From 0-14-3-00-62-12 sp034440555 (GTDB lineage: Bacteria > Pseudomonadota > Gammaproteobacteria > Xanthomonadales > Ahniellaceae), in the NCBI GenBank assembly GCA_034440555.1, contig JAWXCG010000021.1, positions 1-11,164 on the forward strand: 11,164 nt of DNA, written 5' to 3'. This document shows, in pieces, positions 1-6,605 of this stretch. The translations under genes were made by a program, and so were the position numbers. Each line of letters starts with the position of its first letter. The stretch's first letter is position 1. Under the pieces are notes generated by a model. That model was not told the DNA's origin. It saw nothing but the letters and a program-made list of their open reading frames with translations, and did no database searches.

Positions 1-400
1 GCGTCGCTTGATGCTTGTCACGAACGTCGCCGACGTAGCGCAACCAGTTGTCCACCAATCCGTGCCGATCGCCGGTCATTGCCGCTTGCACACCGCCGCA
101 GCCATAGTGGCCGACGACGATGATGTGCTCGATCTTCAATATGTCGGTGGCGAACTGAATGACCGAAAGACAATTCAGATCGCCGTGCGCCACGATGTTG
201 GCAACATTGCGATGCACGAAAATTTCGCCCGGCGCCAGACCGACGATTTGATTTGCCGGCACGCGGCTGTCGGAACAGCCGATCCATAAATACTTGGGCG
301 ATTGTTGCCGGGACAGCTCCTTGAAGAAGTCCGGGTTGGCGCTGCGCGTAAGCTTGGCCCAGCGTCGGTTTGCTTCAATCAGATGTTCAAGGTTGCTCAT
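1..400 (-). CDS. can: Beta-carbonic anhydrase, 3' part outside window
   Basis: Zinc enzyme of the cytoplasm that interconverts CO2 and bicarbonate. The frame opens at the ATG whose complement is 398-400 and runs without a stop off the window edge, giving the first 133 residues of a protein usually about 220 long. The plant/bacterial beta-class signature is complete for the visible part: CSDSRVP at residues 42-48, HRNVAN at 63-68 and GHYGCGGV at 97-104. The expected zinc ligands Cys42, His98 and Cys101 and the Asp44-Arg46 dyad sit at the same numbers as in E. coli Can. The start lies 10 bp after the stop of the upstream aldehyde dehydrogenase gene, so it is probably the last visible gene of that operon. 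Its ribosome binding site is weak (GCGAG), which fits translational coupling. Confidence 0.95.
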   Translation of the reverse strand, partial: MSNLEHLIEANRRWAKLTRSANPDFFKELSRQQSPKYLWIGCSDSRVPANQIVGLAPGEIFVHRNVANIVAHGDLNCLSVIQFATDILKIEHIIVVGHYGCGGVQAAMTGDRHGLVDNWLRYVGDVRDKHQAT

Positions 401-410
401 CGGGACTCGC

Positions 411-1862
411 TCAGGTTTCGCCAATCTGCACACAGACATTGCGCGACTCGGTGAAGAAACGCATGGCCTCAGCCCCGCCCTCACGGCCCAAGCCAGATTC
501 TTTCATTCCGCCAAAAGGTGTACGCAAATCGCGTTGCATCCAGCAGTTGATCCACACGATACCGGTTTCGATGCGCGCCGCCAGTCGGTGCGCGCGCATC
601 AGGTCGCGCGTCCAGATCTGCGCTGCCAGACCATAACGGCTTGCATTGGCCATGGATAATGCCTGAGCTTCGTCGTCGAACGGCTGCAGGCTGACCACTG
701 GACCAAAAATTTCTTCCTGGTTGCTGCGACAGTGCGTGTCCAATCCTTCCACGACGGTAGGCTGCACAAACCAGCCGTTGGCACATCGTCCTTCCGGGCT
801 AAGCGCGTCACCACCGCACAGAATGTGACCTCCATCAGTCTTGGTCTGTTCGATGCAGTTCATCACCTTGGCCTGATGGGCGGAGGAGACCAGGGCACCG
901 ATGCGCGTTTCTGCGCGTAGCGGATCTCCAACCATCAGCGACTTGGCCCGGGCCACGAAAGCATCACGGAACTCGGCGTAGTAAGCGCGCTCAATCAGGA
1001 TGCGCGAACCGCACAGACAGATCTGGCCGGCGTTCTGGAATGACGACCGAAGCAGAGTTTCGATCAAGGCGTCACGTGGCGCGTCGGCAAACACCAGTAC
1101 CGGATTCTTGCCGCCAAGTTCCAGCGAAACTTTCTTCAATGCCGGGCCGCAGTACGCGGCGATCTGCCGTCCGACGGCCGTGCTTCCGGTAAAACTGATG
1201 GCCTTCACCTGGGTGTGTTCGACCAGCGACTGGCCGGTGCTGGCGCCGTTTCCGTGCACTATGTTGAGCACGCCACGCGGAAATCCGATGCGCAGCAGGA
1301 TGGCGCAGAGTCGCTGCGCCGTCAGTGGCGTCACCTCGGAAGGTTTGGCCACCACCGTATTGCCGGCAGCCAAAGCCGGTGCGATTTTCCAGGTCAACAG
1401 CAACAGCGGAAGATTCCACGGCGAGATGCAGCCGACCACGCCAAGCGGTTGGCGCAGTGTGTAGTTGAGCAAATGCACATCATGATGCGACTCGCTGGCG
1501 AACTGGGTAGCCGCGGCAGCGAAGAAGCGAAAGTTACCGATCGCACGCGGAATTTCCTTATCACGCGTTTGCCACAGCGGCTTGCCGGTGTCCAGGGTCT
1601 CGGCATTGGCGAGGGCATCGAGCTCGGCTTCCATGGCATCTGCGAGGCGATGCAACCAACGAGCGCGCGCTTCGTGCGTCAGTCCTGACCATGCGGGAAA
1701 GGCTGCTCGCGCGGCGCACACAGCGGCCTCGATATCGCTGGCGCCGCTGTCCGCAACGCTGGCATAGCGTTGCCCGGTCGCTGGCTCAAAAACATCCAGA
1801 TAACGATTGGTATCGGGCTTGCGCCAGGCGCCATCAATGAAATTGAGCAGGGACTCGGTCAT
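411..1862 (-). CDS. Aldehyde dehydrogenase, 2-aminomuconate / 2-hydroxymuconate semialdehyde dehydrogenase class
   Basis: NAD(P)-dependent aldehyde dehydrogenase of 483 residues, normal length for the family. Seen in the protein: the oxyanion Asn150 in SPWNLP, the Glu248 general base in LELGGKNP, and the catalytic Cys282 in FQNAGQIC. Near the C-terminus, residues 438-463 carry INCW...RDLRTPFGGMKESGLGREGG, which is typical of the ALDH8/AmnC/XylG branch that oxidises 2-aminomuconic or 2-hydroxymuconic semialdehyde. Arg444 lies at the same distance from the catalytic Cys as a substrate-binding Arg in Pseudomonas 2-aminomuconate semialdehyde dehydrogenase. By inference the substrate is 2-aminomuconate semialdehyde in tryptophan/kynurenine breakdown, but a muconate semialdehyde from aromatic ring cleavage cannot be excluded. 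It follows an SDR gene by 95 bp and precedes a carbonic anhydrase gene by 10 bp. Class assignment is firm, substrate moderate. Confidence 0.9.
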   Translation of the reverse strand: MTESLLNFIDGAWRKPDTNRYLDVFEPATGQRYASVADSGASDIEAAVCAARAAFPAWSGLTHEARARWLHRLADAMEAELDALANAETLDTGKPLWQTRDKEIPRAIGNFRFFAAAATQFASESHHDVHLLNYTLRQPLGVVGCISPWNLPLLLLTWKIAPALAAGNTVVAKPSEVTPLTAQRLCAILLRIGFPRGVLNIVHGNGASTGQSLVEHTQVKAISFTGSTAVGRQIAAYCGPALKKVSLELGGKNPVLVFADAPRDALIETLLRSSFQNAGQICLCGSRILIERAYYAEFRDAFVARAKSLMVGDPLRAETRIGALVSSAHQAKVMNCIEQTKTDGGHILCGGDALSPEGRCANGWFVQPTVVEGLDTHCRSNQEEIFGPVVSLQPFDDEAQALSMANASRYGLAAQIWTRDLMRAHRLAARIETGIVWINCWMQRDLRTPFGGMKESGLGREGGAEAMRFFTESRNVCVQIGET

Positions 1863-1957
1863 GCCCGAACTTTATCCCGAGTCGCGCGGCGAGGGTAGCG
1901 GCGTCAAGTGCAGGTGCAGCTGACCAGCTCCGCTGTGGAGAGCCAGCTGCAAAGCGC

Positions 1958-2746
1958 CTACAAGGAAAGCGTTCGCCCGCCATCCACCGGAAGGTTGATT
2001 CCATTGACGTACGCTGCAGCCGGTGAGCACAGAAAGGCGATGGCCGCAGCGATTTCCTCAGGCTCGGCGAAGCGTGCGGCGGGCACCGACGCCAACATGC
2101 CCTTGACGATCGCTTCCTCGGTAAGACCGGTGGCGGCGATGCGCTCCTGGATAATCTGATCCAGACGCTGAGTGCGCGTGAAGCCAGGCAGCACGTTGTT
2201 GACGGTGATGGCAAAACCGCCTAGTTCCCCGGCCAGAGTCTTGGCCCAGGAGGCAACCGCGCCGCGAATCGTATTGGAGACGCCGAGGTTGCGCAGCGGC
2301 TCTTTCACCGAGGTTGAGATCACATTGACGATGCGCCCGAAACCCGCTTCGCGCATCCCTGGGAGGACAGCCTGCGCCAGCAAGTGATTGGCTATGAGGT
2401 GTCGGTTGAATGCGTCGAGAAATTGGCCAGCAGTTGCCGATTGGATCGAGCCCGGAGCCGGCCCAGCCGTGTTGTTGATCAGGATCTGAAACGAACGCGC
2501 GTTGGCCGCTGCCGATACCTGCGCGATCAATGCCACATGATCTGCTACATCGGTGCTGATCCAGCCGTGCTGTTGGGTGACAAGGACGCGCGGTAACAAC
2601 GCCATCGTCGATTCCAGCGCATCGTGACCACGCGCCAGCAAGGTGACGTCAGCGCCCCGCTGAGCCAACGCCAACGCTGCGGCGCGGCCGATTCCCTGTG
2701 ACGCGCCGCAGACCAGCGCATGGCGGCCTTGAAGATCGATGCTCAT
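1958..2746 (-). CDS. SDR-family protein with altered catalytic residues
   Basis: Rossmann-fold protein of 262 residues. The N-terminal cofactor motif is GASQGIG (14-20), followed by an NNTAGP version of the NNAG motif (91-96) and a C-terminal VNGINLPVDGG typical of FabG-like SDRs. The catalytic Ser is present (Ser144 in VIST), but at the position of the usual Tyr, 13 residues on, there is Ser157, and the usual YxxxK Lys is Arg161 (motif SNTIR). This resembles the FabG-like SDR subgroup known to lack a perfect catalytic tetrad, so it may bind NAD(P) yet not be a classical oxidoreductase. The ATG is 3 bp after the stop of the FMN-binding protein gene and has a good AGAGGA site within that gene's end, indicating translational coupling. 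The role within the operon is unknown; an accessory function in aromatic amino acid catabolism is inferred from the neighbours. Confidence 0.88.
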   Translation of the reverse strand: MSIDLQGRHALVCGASQGIGRAAALALAQRGADVTLLARGHDALESTMALLPRVLVTQQHGWISTDVADHVALIAQVSAAANARSFQILINNTAGPAPGSIQSATAGQFLDAFNRHLIANHLLAQAVLPGMREAGFGRIVNVISTSVKEPLRNLGVSNTIRGAVASWAKTLAGELGGFAITVNNVLPGFTRTQRLDQIIQERIAATGLTEEAIVKGMLASVPAARFAEPEEIAAAIAFLCSPAAAYVNGINLPVDGGRTLSL

Positions 2747-2749
2747 CGA

Positions 2750-3388
2750 CTAGTCCTCTCGTTCATTCTTGCGATCCAAGCGTTGCTGCATCAGTTCCGC
2801 TATGGCGACGGCGTTCTCGTCGCCGCGAGCCATCAACCCCTGGATTGCTCCGCGCACATTGACTTCGGGGTGATTCTGGTTGAGCTTGAATTTCAACTCC
2901 ACGCGCAGCACATCGAGACGAAAGCCAACGATACCGCTCAAGCTGCGCGACTCGCCCGGAGCAGAGCCGGGAAAGCGCCAATCGCTGCCAACCGCTGATT
3001 CGTAGCGATCCGCCAGTGCCGATACGAGAACCTGCAAAGCGGACTCTTCGTTGAAGGTCTCAACGGACCCGTAGAGATGCGCCGTCGCGTAATTCCAAGT
3101 TGGCACCTGCACTGAGGGATCTGCGTACCAGCTGGGCGAAATATGTGCGTGTGGCCCGTGCACTATCATCAGTGCATTCTGACCGCCAATCTGTCGCCAC
3201 TGTGGATTGGCCTTTGCCCAATGCCCCTGAATGTGGATACGGTCAGCATCGCGTCGGTACAACACGGGCAGGTGACTGGCAAACGGCGCCCCATCGACCG
3301 TGGAAATCAGCGTGACGAACGCATCGCGCTCGATCAGGGCGTCGAGCGCGGCAAGATCGGATTCGGCAAAGTGGCGCGGCGTATACAT
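2750..3388 (-). CDS. FMN-binding split-barrel protein, PaiB-type putative regulator
   Basis: A 212-residue protein of the PaiB family (FMN-binding negative transcriptional regulator), named after Bacillus PaiB, which affects protease and sporulation genes. Visible family motifs are MYTPRHF at the N-terminus, GHWAKANPQW, SPSWY, the VPTWNYATAHLYG segment in the middle, and KFKLNQN near residues 170-180. No helix-turn-helix is apparent, so direct DNA binding is not shown by sequence. I chose the ATG at 3386-3388 because it gives the conserved MYTPRHF start and lies 7 nt after AGAGA; a TTG two codons upstream would crowd that site. It heads a compact minus-strand run with the SDR 3 bp downstream, and a 17-bp tandem array ends 27 bp upstream of its start, where a promoter or operator could sit. 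Confidence 0.9.
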   Translation of the reverse strand: MYTPRHFAESDLAALDALIERDAFVTLISTVDGAPFASHLPVLYRRDADRIHIQGHWAKANPQWRQIGGQNALMIVHGPHAHISPSWYADPSVQVPTWNYATAHLYGSVETFNEESALQVLVSALADRYESAVGSDWRFPGSAPGESRSLSGIVGFRLDVLRVELKFKLNQNHPEVNVRGAIQGLMARGDENAVAIAELMQQRLDRKNERED

Positions 3389-3415
3389 GGACAATTCTCT
3401 GTTTCAAGAGCGCGC

Positions 3416-3483
3416 GGTGATCAGGTGCTGCAGGCGATCAAATGCTGCAGGTAATCAAATGCTGCCGGTGATCAAATGCTGTA
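3416..3483. repeat. Four tandem 17-bp repeats
   Basis: Four adjacent 17-bp units with consensus GGTGATCAAATGCTGCA begin at 3416, 3433, 3450 and 3467. They differ from each other at only a few positions. Three of the four contain TGATCA or CGATCA around a GATC core. The last unit encodes the final residues and the TGA stop (complement of 3472-3474) of the acidic protein gene, and the other three lie in the gap before the PaiB-like gene. Because 17 is not a multiple of three, the copies are not an in-frame protein repeat. Confidence 0.93.
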
Positions 3484-3852
3484 GCTGCCCGGATCGCGAT
3501 GTGCATCGATGCGCTCGATCAGCAGCGGTACCAGGTCCTCATCACTGTCGCTGTCGGCCTCGGGTGGAATCAAATCTTCCAGCAATTTATCGAAGGGCAG
3601 GGCATCGTCGTCGTCCATGCCTTCGAGCGACTTGTAGTCGGCGTCCATCAGCGCGGAACGTGCCTCCGCCTCATCAGCGTAACGGATGAGGCCGCCATCG
3701 GAGGACAACACGTCGGCAGTGCCGTTGTTGTAGATTCGCATCCGCGCCCAGACCATCACGTTGCCCAGGCTGGCGAGCCACCAGTCAGTGCGTTGAATGT
3801 CTTCGTCGCCGGTGGGCTCCTGGTTGCCGTCTTCGTCTATTTCATCGTGCAT
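3472..3852 (-). CDS. Acidic conserved hypothetical protein
   Basis: I do not recognise a named family. From the ATG at 3850-3852 the protein has 126 residues; a TTG at 3889-3891 would add 13, and neither start has a convincing ribosome binding site. It is strongly acidic at both ends (DEIDEDGNQE near the N-terminus, SDSDEDL near the C-terminus). Between them lies an ordered-looking core with WWLASLGNVMVWARMRIYNNG, then ADVLSSDGGLIRYADEAEARSALMDADY split by few gaps, then an EGMDDDDA stretch. No signal peptide, membrane segment or cysteine is seen, so a small soluble cytoplasmic protein is likely. Its stop codon lies in the first unit (in its own direction) of the 17-bp tandem array. It may be in the same transcription unit as the PaiB-like gene 83 bp downstream, or separate. 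Confidence 0.72.
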   Translation of the reverse strand: MHDEIDEDGNQEPTGDEDIQRTDWWLASLGNVMVWARMRIYNNGTADVLSSDGGLIRYADEAEARSALMDADYKSLEGMDDDDALPFDKLLEDLIPPEADSDSDEDLVPLLIERIDAHRDPGSYSI

Positions 3853-3900
3853 ATCGAGTTTCACTTCTATCTTGGGAGCCGCATGCTGCAAGCGGCTGGT

Positions 3901-3924
3901 GTGGGCGCGGCCAGCGGCCGCGAA
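3901..3924 (+). repeat. REP-like hairpin (GTGG head)
   Basis: A GTGG tetranucleotide at 3901-3904 is followed by a perfect 7-bp hairpin, CGCGGCC (3906-3912) and GGCCGCG (3916-3922) with loop AGC, then AA. This has the layout of repetitive extragenic palindromes of the GTRG class, which in Xanthomonadaceae often read GTGGGAGCGGC...GCCGCGA. It lies just upstream of the acidic protein gene. A single copy cannot prove a REP family. Confidence 0.5.
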
Positions 3925-3988
3925 TCGGAAGGTAACCTCTAGAAACCCCCTGCGCGATACGATTGCTGCGTTGCGCGGTGCTCGGAAT

Positions 3989-4016
3989 CCTCATGTACCC
4001 GCCCTCATGTACCCGA
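3989..4016. repeat. Two tandem 14-bp direct repeats
   Basis: CCTCATGTACCCG occurs at 3989-4001 and again at 4003-4015 (unit length 14), followed by a partial third match ATGTAC. The stretch is in the gap between the acidic protein gene and asnS. The bases from 3925 to 4148 otherwise show no gene I can support. Confidence 0.75.
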
Positions 4017-4148
4017 ATGTACACTGCGGTTCCGATGCACGTGGATGTGCGAGTGTCGCGTTAGACAGGATGCCGGAAGCGACCCAGCTCCGTGCGCCTT
4101 GCATTCGAACCGCGCAGGGGGTTTCTGTAGGTTCCCAGAAGTACCTAA

Positions 4149-4279
4149 GGAAGGTCTGAACAAGTCACCACTTCGTCTTCGCCACACTGCTTGTTGCTTG
4201 CCAACCCCCGAAAAAACCTGCGGTTTTTCGCCCCCTGACTCAGGGGGCTCGAGCGGCTCCGGACTTGTTCACAGGTTCC
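4149..4279. mobile_element. 131-bp MITE-like element with IS5-type terminal inverted repeats
   Basis: The left end GGAAGGTCTGAACAAGTC (4149-4166) and the right end (4262-4279, inverse complement GGAACCTGTGAACAAGTC) match at 15 of 18 positions. From memory, the IS5 terminus begins GGAAGGTGCGAACAAGTC, very close to the left end. The flanks are CTAA (4145-4148) and TTAA (4280-4283), both fitting the YTAR target preference of IS5, though they are not identical copies. The inside is too short for a transposase and contains two hairpins. It is best read as a non-autonomous miniature element or an internally deleted IS5-family remnant, inserted between the end of asnS and the acidic protein gene. 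Confidence 0.65.
4209..4248 (-). terminator. Two adjacent hairpins, possible asnS terminator carried by the MITE
   Basis: Read in the direction of asnS transcription, a perfect 8-bp GC-rich hairpin comes first: GCCCCCTG (4230-4237) pairs with CAGGGGGC (4241-4248) across a 3-nt loop. A second hairpin follows at once: CGAAAAAACC (4209-4218) pairs with GGTTTTTCG (4222-4230) with a one-base bulge, giving a run of six U in the transcript. The pair lies 115-154 bp past the asnS stop. Termination is plausible but the U-run is inside the second stem, so it is not a canonical terminator. Confidence 0.4.
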
Positions 4280-4362
4280 TTAAATGTCAGATTGACCAGC
4301 TCCGCTGCTGCGAGGCGTGGCCACAGGCTTCTCTCACTTTCAAGGCTTCCAGCAAAGGCCAA

Positions 4363-5763
4363 TCAGAATTCAGCGCTGCCGGGCACACGCGGATAAGGAA
4401 TCGCATCGCGAATATTGCCCAAACCGCAGATGTAAACGACCAGGCGTTCAAAGCCAAGACCAAAACCTGCATGCGGCACCGTGCCATAGCGACGCAAGTC
4501 GCGATACCACTGGTAGCTGTCCGCGGCGATACGAAACTGCTGCATGCGCCGATCCAGGTAATCCAGACGCTCCTCGCGTTGCGAGCCGCCGATGATTTCG
4601 CCAATGCCCGGTGCCAACACATCCATCGCAGCGACGGTTTTTCCATCATCGTTGAGCCGCATGTAAAACGCCTTGATCTTCTCCGGGTAGTTCATCACCA
4701 CCACCGGACGTCTGACATGTTCCTCGGTAAGGTATCGTTCGTGTTCGGTTTGCAGGTCCGAACCCCAGTCCACGGCATAGTCGAACTTCTTCGGCGCTTT
4801 TTTCAGGATCGCGACGGCATCCGCGTACTCGATGCGTTCGAACGGCGCATTGATGAATGCCTCCATGCGGGAAACCGCGTTCTTCTCGACGCGCTCGACG
4901 ATAAAACGCATATCGTCCATGCGCTCGTTCAACACCGCCTTGAACACGTACTTCAAAAAATCTTCCGCCAGGTCGGCGTTGTCATTGAGATCAGCGAAAG
5001 CGATTTCCGGTTCAAGCATCCAGAACTCGGCGAGATGGCGCGTGGTATTGGAATTTTCCGCGCGGAAGGTGGGGCCGAAGGTATACACCTTGCTCAGCGC
5101 CAGACAATACGCCTCGACGTTGAGCTGGCCAGACACCGTCAGGTAGGCCTCTTTGCCGAAGAAGTCCTGGTGCCAGTCGATTGCACCCTTTTCGGTTTTC
5201 GGCAGATTCATCATGTCCAGCGTCGATACCCGGAACATCTGCCCGGCGCCTTCGCAGTCGCTGGCAGTAACGATCGGCGTGTTCACCCAGAAAAATCCCC
5301 GCTCATGGAAGTAGCGATGGATGGCCTGGGCGATGCAGTGGCGGATACGCGACACCGCGCCGAAGGTGTTGGTGCGCGGCCGCAGATGTGCCACCTCGCG
5401 CAAGAACTCCATCGAATGTGCTTTGGGCTGTACCGGGTAGGATTCTGGATCGTCGACGAAGCCAAGCACTTCAACCGTGGTCGCCTGAACCTCAAAACTC
5501 TGACCCTTGCCCTGTGATGTCACCAATTCGCCGCTGCAGCGCACCGAGCAGCCGGCGGTCAGACGAACCACTTCGCTGTCGTAATTGGCCAGCGTGCTCG
5601 GTGCCACGATCTGTATGGAATCCTGCCCCGAGCCATCATTGATGGCGACGAATGAAAGGCCTGCCTTCGAATCGCGGCGCGTCCGCACCCAACCCTGTAT
5701 CGTCACCATTGTGCCAACGGTCAGGCGACCACTGAGCGCATCCACTACGCTTGCTACACTCAT
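4363..5763 (-). CDS. asnS: Asparaginyl-tRNA synthetase
   Basis: Class IIb aminoacyl-tRNA synthetase that charges tRNA-Asn with asparagine using ATP in the cytoplasm. The 466-residue length equals that of E. coli AsnS. The N-terminal OB-fold anticodon-binding domain covers about residues 17-102 (VTIQGWVRTRRDSK). The catalytic domain starts near 115 with SMEFLREVAHLRPRTNTFGAV in the motif 1 region. Motif 2 is FGPTFRAENSNTTRHLAEFWMLEPE (about 229-253). Motif 3 is GFGLGFERLVVYICGLGNIRDAIPYPR (about 433-459), with the Arg440 that binds ATP. The ATG at 5761-5763 has GGAG about 9 nt upstream. The gene is divergent from the IscA-type gene, and an exact 19-bp duplication lies just before its ribosome binding site. 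Confidence 0.98.
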   Translation of the reverse strand: MSVASVVDALSGRLTVGTMVTIQGWVRTRRDSKAGLSFVAINDGSGQDSIQIVAPSTLANYDSEVVRLTAGCSVRCSGELVTSQGKGQSFEVQATTVEVLGFVDDPESYPVQPKAHSMEFLREVAHLRPRTNTFGAVSRIRHCIAQAIHRYFHERGFFWVNTPIVTASDCEGAGQMFRVSTLDMMNLPKTEKGAIDWHQDFFGKEAYLTVSGQLNVEAYCLALSKVYTFGPTFRAENSNTTRHLAEFWMLEPEIAFADLNDNADLAEDFLKYVFKAVLNERMDDMRFIVERVEKNAVSRMEAFINAPFERIEYADAVAILKKAPKKFDYAVDWGSDLQTEHERYLTEEHVRRPVVVMNYPEKIKAFYMRLNDDGKTVAAMDVLAPGIGEIIGGSQREERLDYLDRRMQQFRIAADSYQWYRDLRRYGTVPHAGFGLGFERLVVYICGLGNIRDAIPYPRVPGSAEF

Positions 5764-5776
5764 TGCTGGAACTCCG

Positions 5777-5814
5777 ATACGGTGATGGCTGGTGCATACG
5801 GTGATGGCTGGTGC
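5777..5814. repeat. Exact 19-bp tandem duplication in the asnS leader
   Basis: ATACGGTGATGGCTGGTGC is present at 5777-5795 and again without change at 5796-5814. The first copy ends 13 bp from the asnS start codon and directly abuts the GGAG ribosome binding site region, so both copies lie in the asnS 5' leader or promoter. The identity of the copies suggests a recent slippage event. Confidence 0.9.
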
Positions 5815-5980
5815 GATGCGTAGCAGTTGCCGGCATTGAAAGAAGGGTCTGTCGACCCAACTATCACACCAGTCGTGCTGCCGAAGGGCGGCGATGATAG
5901 CTGAGAAGGAATTGAGACGGGCCAGTGCCTGTCCAATTCGAAGTTGAATTTGGAATTGTTTTTCTCAAGAGGCCGTGTCC

Positions 5981-6307
5981 ATGTCCATCCAGTTGTCCGA
6001 ATCAGCCGCCGAACGTGTGAGTGGTTATCTGCGCGAAAAGCCGGGATCGATTGGATTGCGTTTCGGCGTCAAGCGCACGGGATGCTCAGGTTGGGCTTAC
6101 GTCGTGGACATTGTCGACCACATCGACAATACCGATTCTGTGTTTGAAAGCCACGGCATCAAAGTGATCGTCAATCCCGACAGTTTGGCCCTGGTGGCCG
6201 GAACCGAAATCGATTTCGTCAAGCAGGGCGTGAACCACAGCTTTGCCTTTCGCAACCCCAACGTCACCAACGAGTGCGGCTGCGGCGAGAGTTTCACCGT
6301 TTCCTGA
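5981..6307 (+). CDS. iscA: A-type iron-sulfur carrier protein (IscA family)
   Basis: A small (108-residue) cytoplasmic protein that receives and passes on iron-sulfur clusters to client proteins. The three conserved cysteines are Cys35 in GCSGWAY and Cys99/Cys101 in ECGCGESF, the same positions as in E. coli IscA, and the whole length aligns with IscA (N-terminus SIQLSESAAERV, C-terminal DFVKQG...FRNPNVTNECGCGESF). Trp follows CSG where E. coli has Met. I chose the ATG at 5981 because AGAGG ends 8 nt upstream; a GTG at 5975 would be only 2 nt from it. No other isc or suf gene is in view, so it is a stand-alone carrier; sufA is an alternative name. It is divergent from asnS. Confidence 0.92.
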   Translation: MSIQLSESAAERVSGYLREKPGSIGLRFGVKRTGCSGWAYVVDIVDHIDNTDSVFESHGIKVIVNPDSLALVAGTEIDFVKQGVNHSFAFRNPNVTNECGCGESFTVS

Positions 6308-6329
6308 GATTTCACGGTTCCGTGAGATC
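6308..6329. other. Near-perfect inverted repeat directly after the iscA stop
   Basis: GATTTCACGG (6308-6317) and CCGTGAGATC (6320-6329) pair over ten positions with one G-U pair. The hairpin begins at the base after the TGA stop. No T-run follows, so it may protect the mRNA end or act in Rho-dependent termination rather than being an intrinsic terminator. Confidence 0.5.
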
Positions 6330-6449
6330 GGCCTGCCTTTGACCCAATGTCAGGCACATCATCGACTTAGCCGGCAGCGGCTCTCAAGCTCCAATTTGGT
6401 GCAGCGCACCCATTGCCTTGTGGATAGGGTCCATAAGTCGCTGATTCGC

Positions 6450-6494
6450 CATGGGTTATGAACCCATGCCGCTGATTTTTATGGAATTTTCCAT
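6450..6494. promoter_or_regulatory. Two inverted repeats in the rpsF leader
   Basis: CATGGGTT (6450-6457) and AACCCATG (6461-6468) form a perfect 8-bp inverted repeat around ATG. ATGGAA (6481-6486) and TTCCAT (6489-6494) form a 6-bp one 12 bp further on. They lie 110-155 bp upstream of rpsF in the otherwise gene-free stretch 6308-6605. Ribosomal protein leaders often carry structures; the known S6:S18-binding leader motif is a candidate somewhere in this region but I cannot place it. No convincing -35/-10 pair was seen. Confidence 0.4.
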
Positions 6495-6605
6495 TGCGGA
6501 TCAGGGCCCCGAACGGCTAACATTCGCGCACTCGTCGGGCTTATCTGCCGAGTACCTTGCCTCACTGCACTGTCAGGAGGCCATCCATGTCCAAGAGGAG
6601 TTTTC

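Noticed and set aside
1916..1950. Imperfect hairpin between the SDR and ALDH genes as a terminator
   Set aside because: The arms GCAGCTG/CAGCTGC pair but the stem is interrupted and no T-run follows in the direction of transcription.
3842..4024. Minus-strand open frame of 60 codons upstream of the acidic protein
   Set aside because: Runs through the REP-like hairpin and the 14-bp direct repeats, overlaps the acidic protein in another frame and has no plausible family.
4293..4307. 15-bp sequence TGACCAGCTCCGCTG shared with 1921-1935, both downstream of minus-strand genes
   Set aside because: A single 15-bp match in a window of this size and GC content can occur by chance, and no surrounding similarity extends it.
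4045..5517. Long plus-strand open frame of 490 codons
   Set aside because: It lies antisense to asnS over most of its length, its product has no recognisable family and is rich in His/Arg/Ala as expected from the complement of a GC-rich gene. The asnS product is unmistakable.
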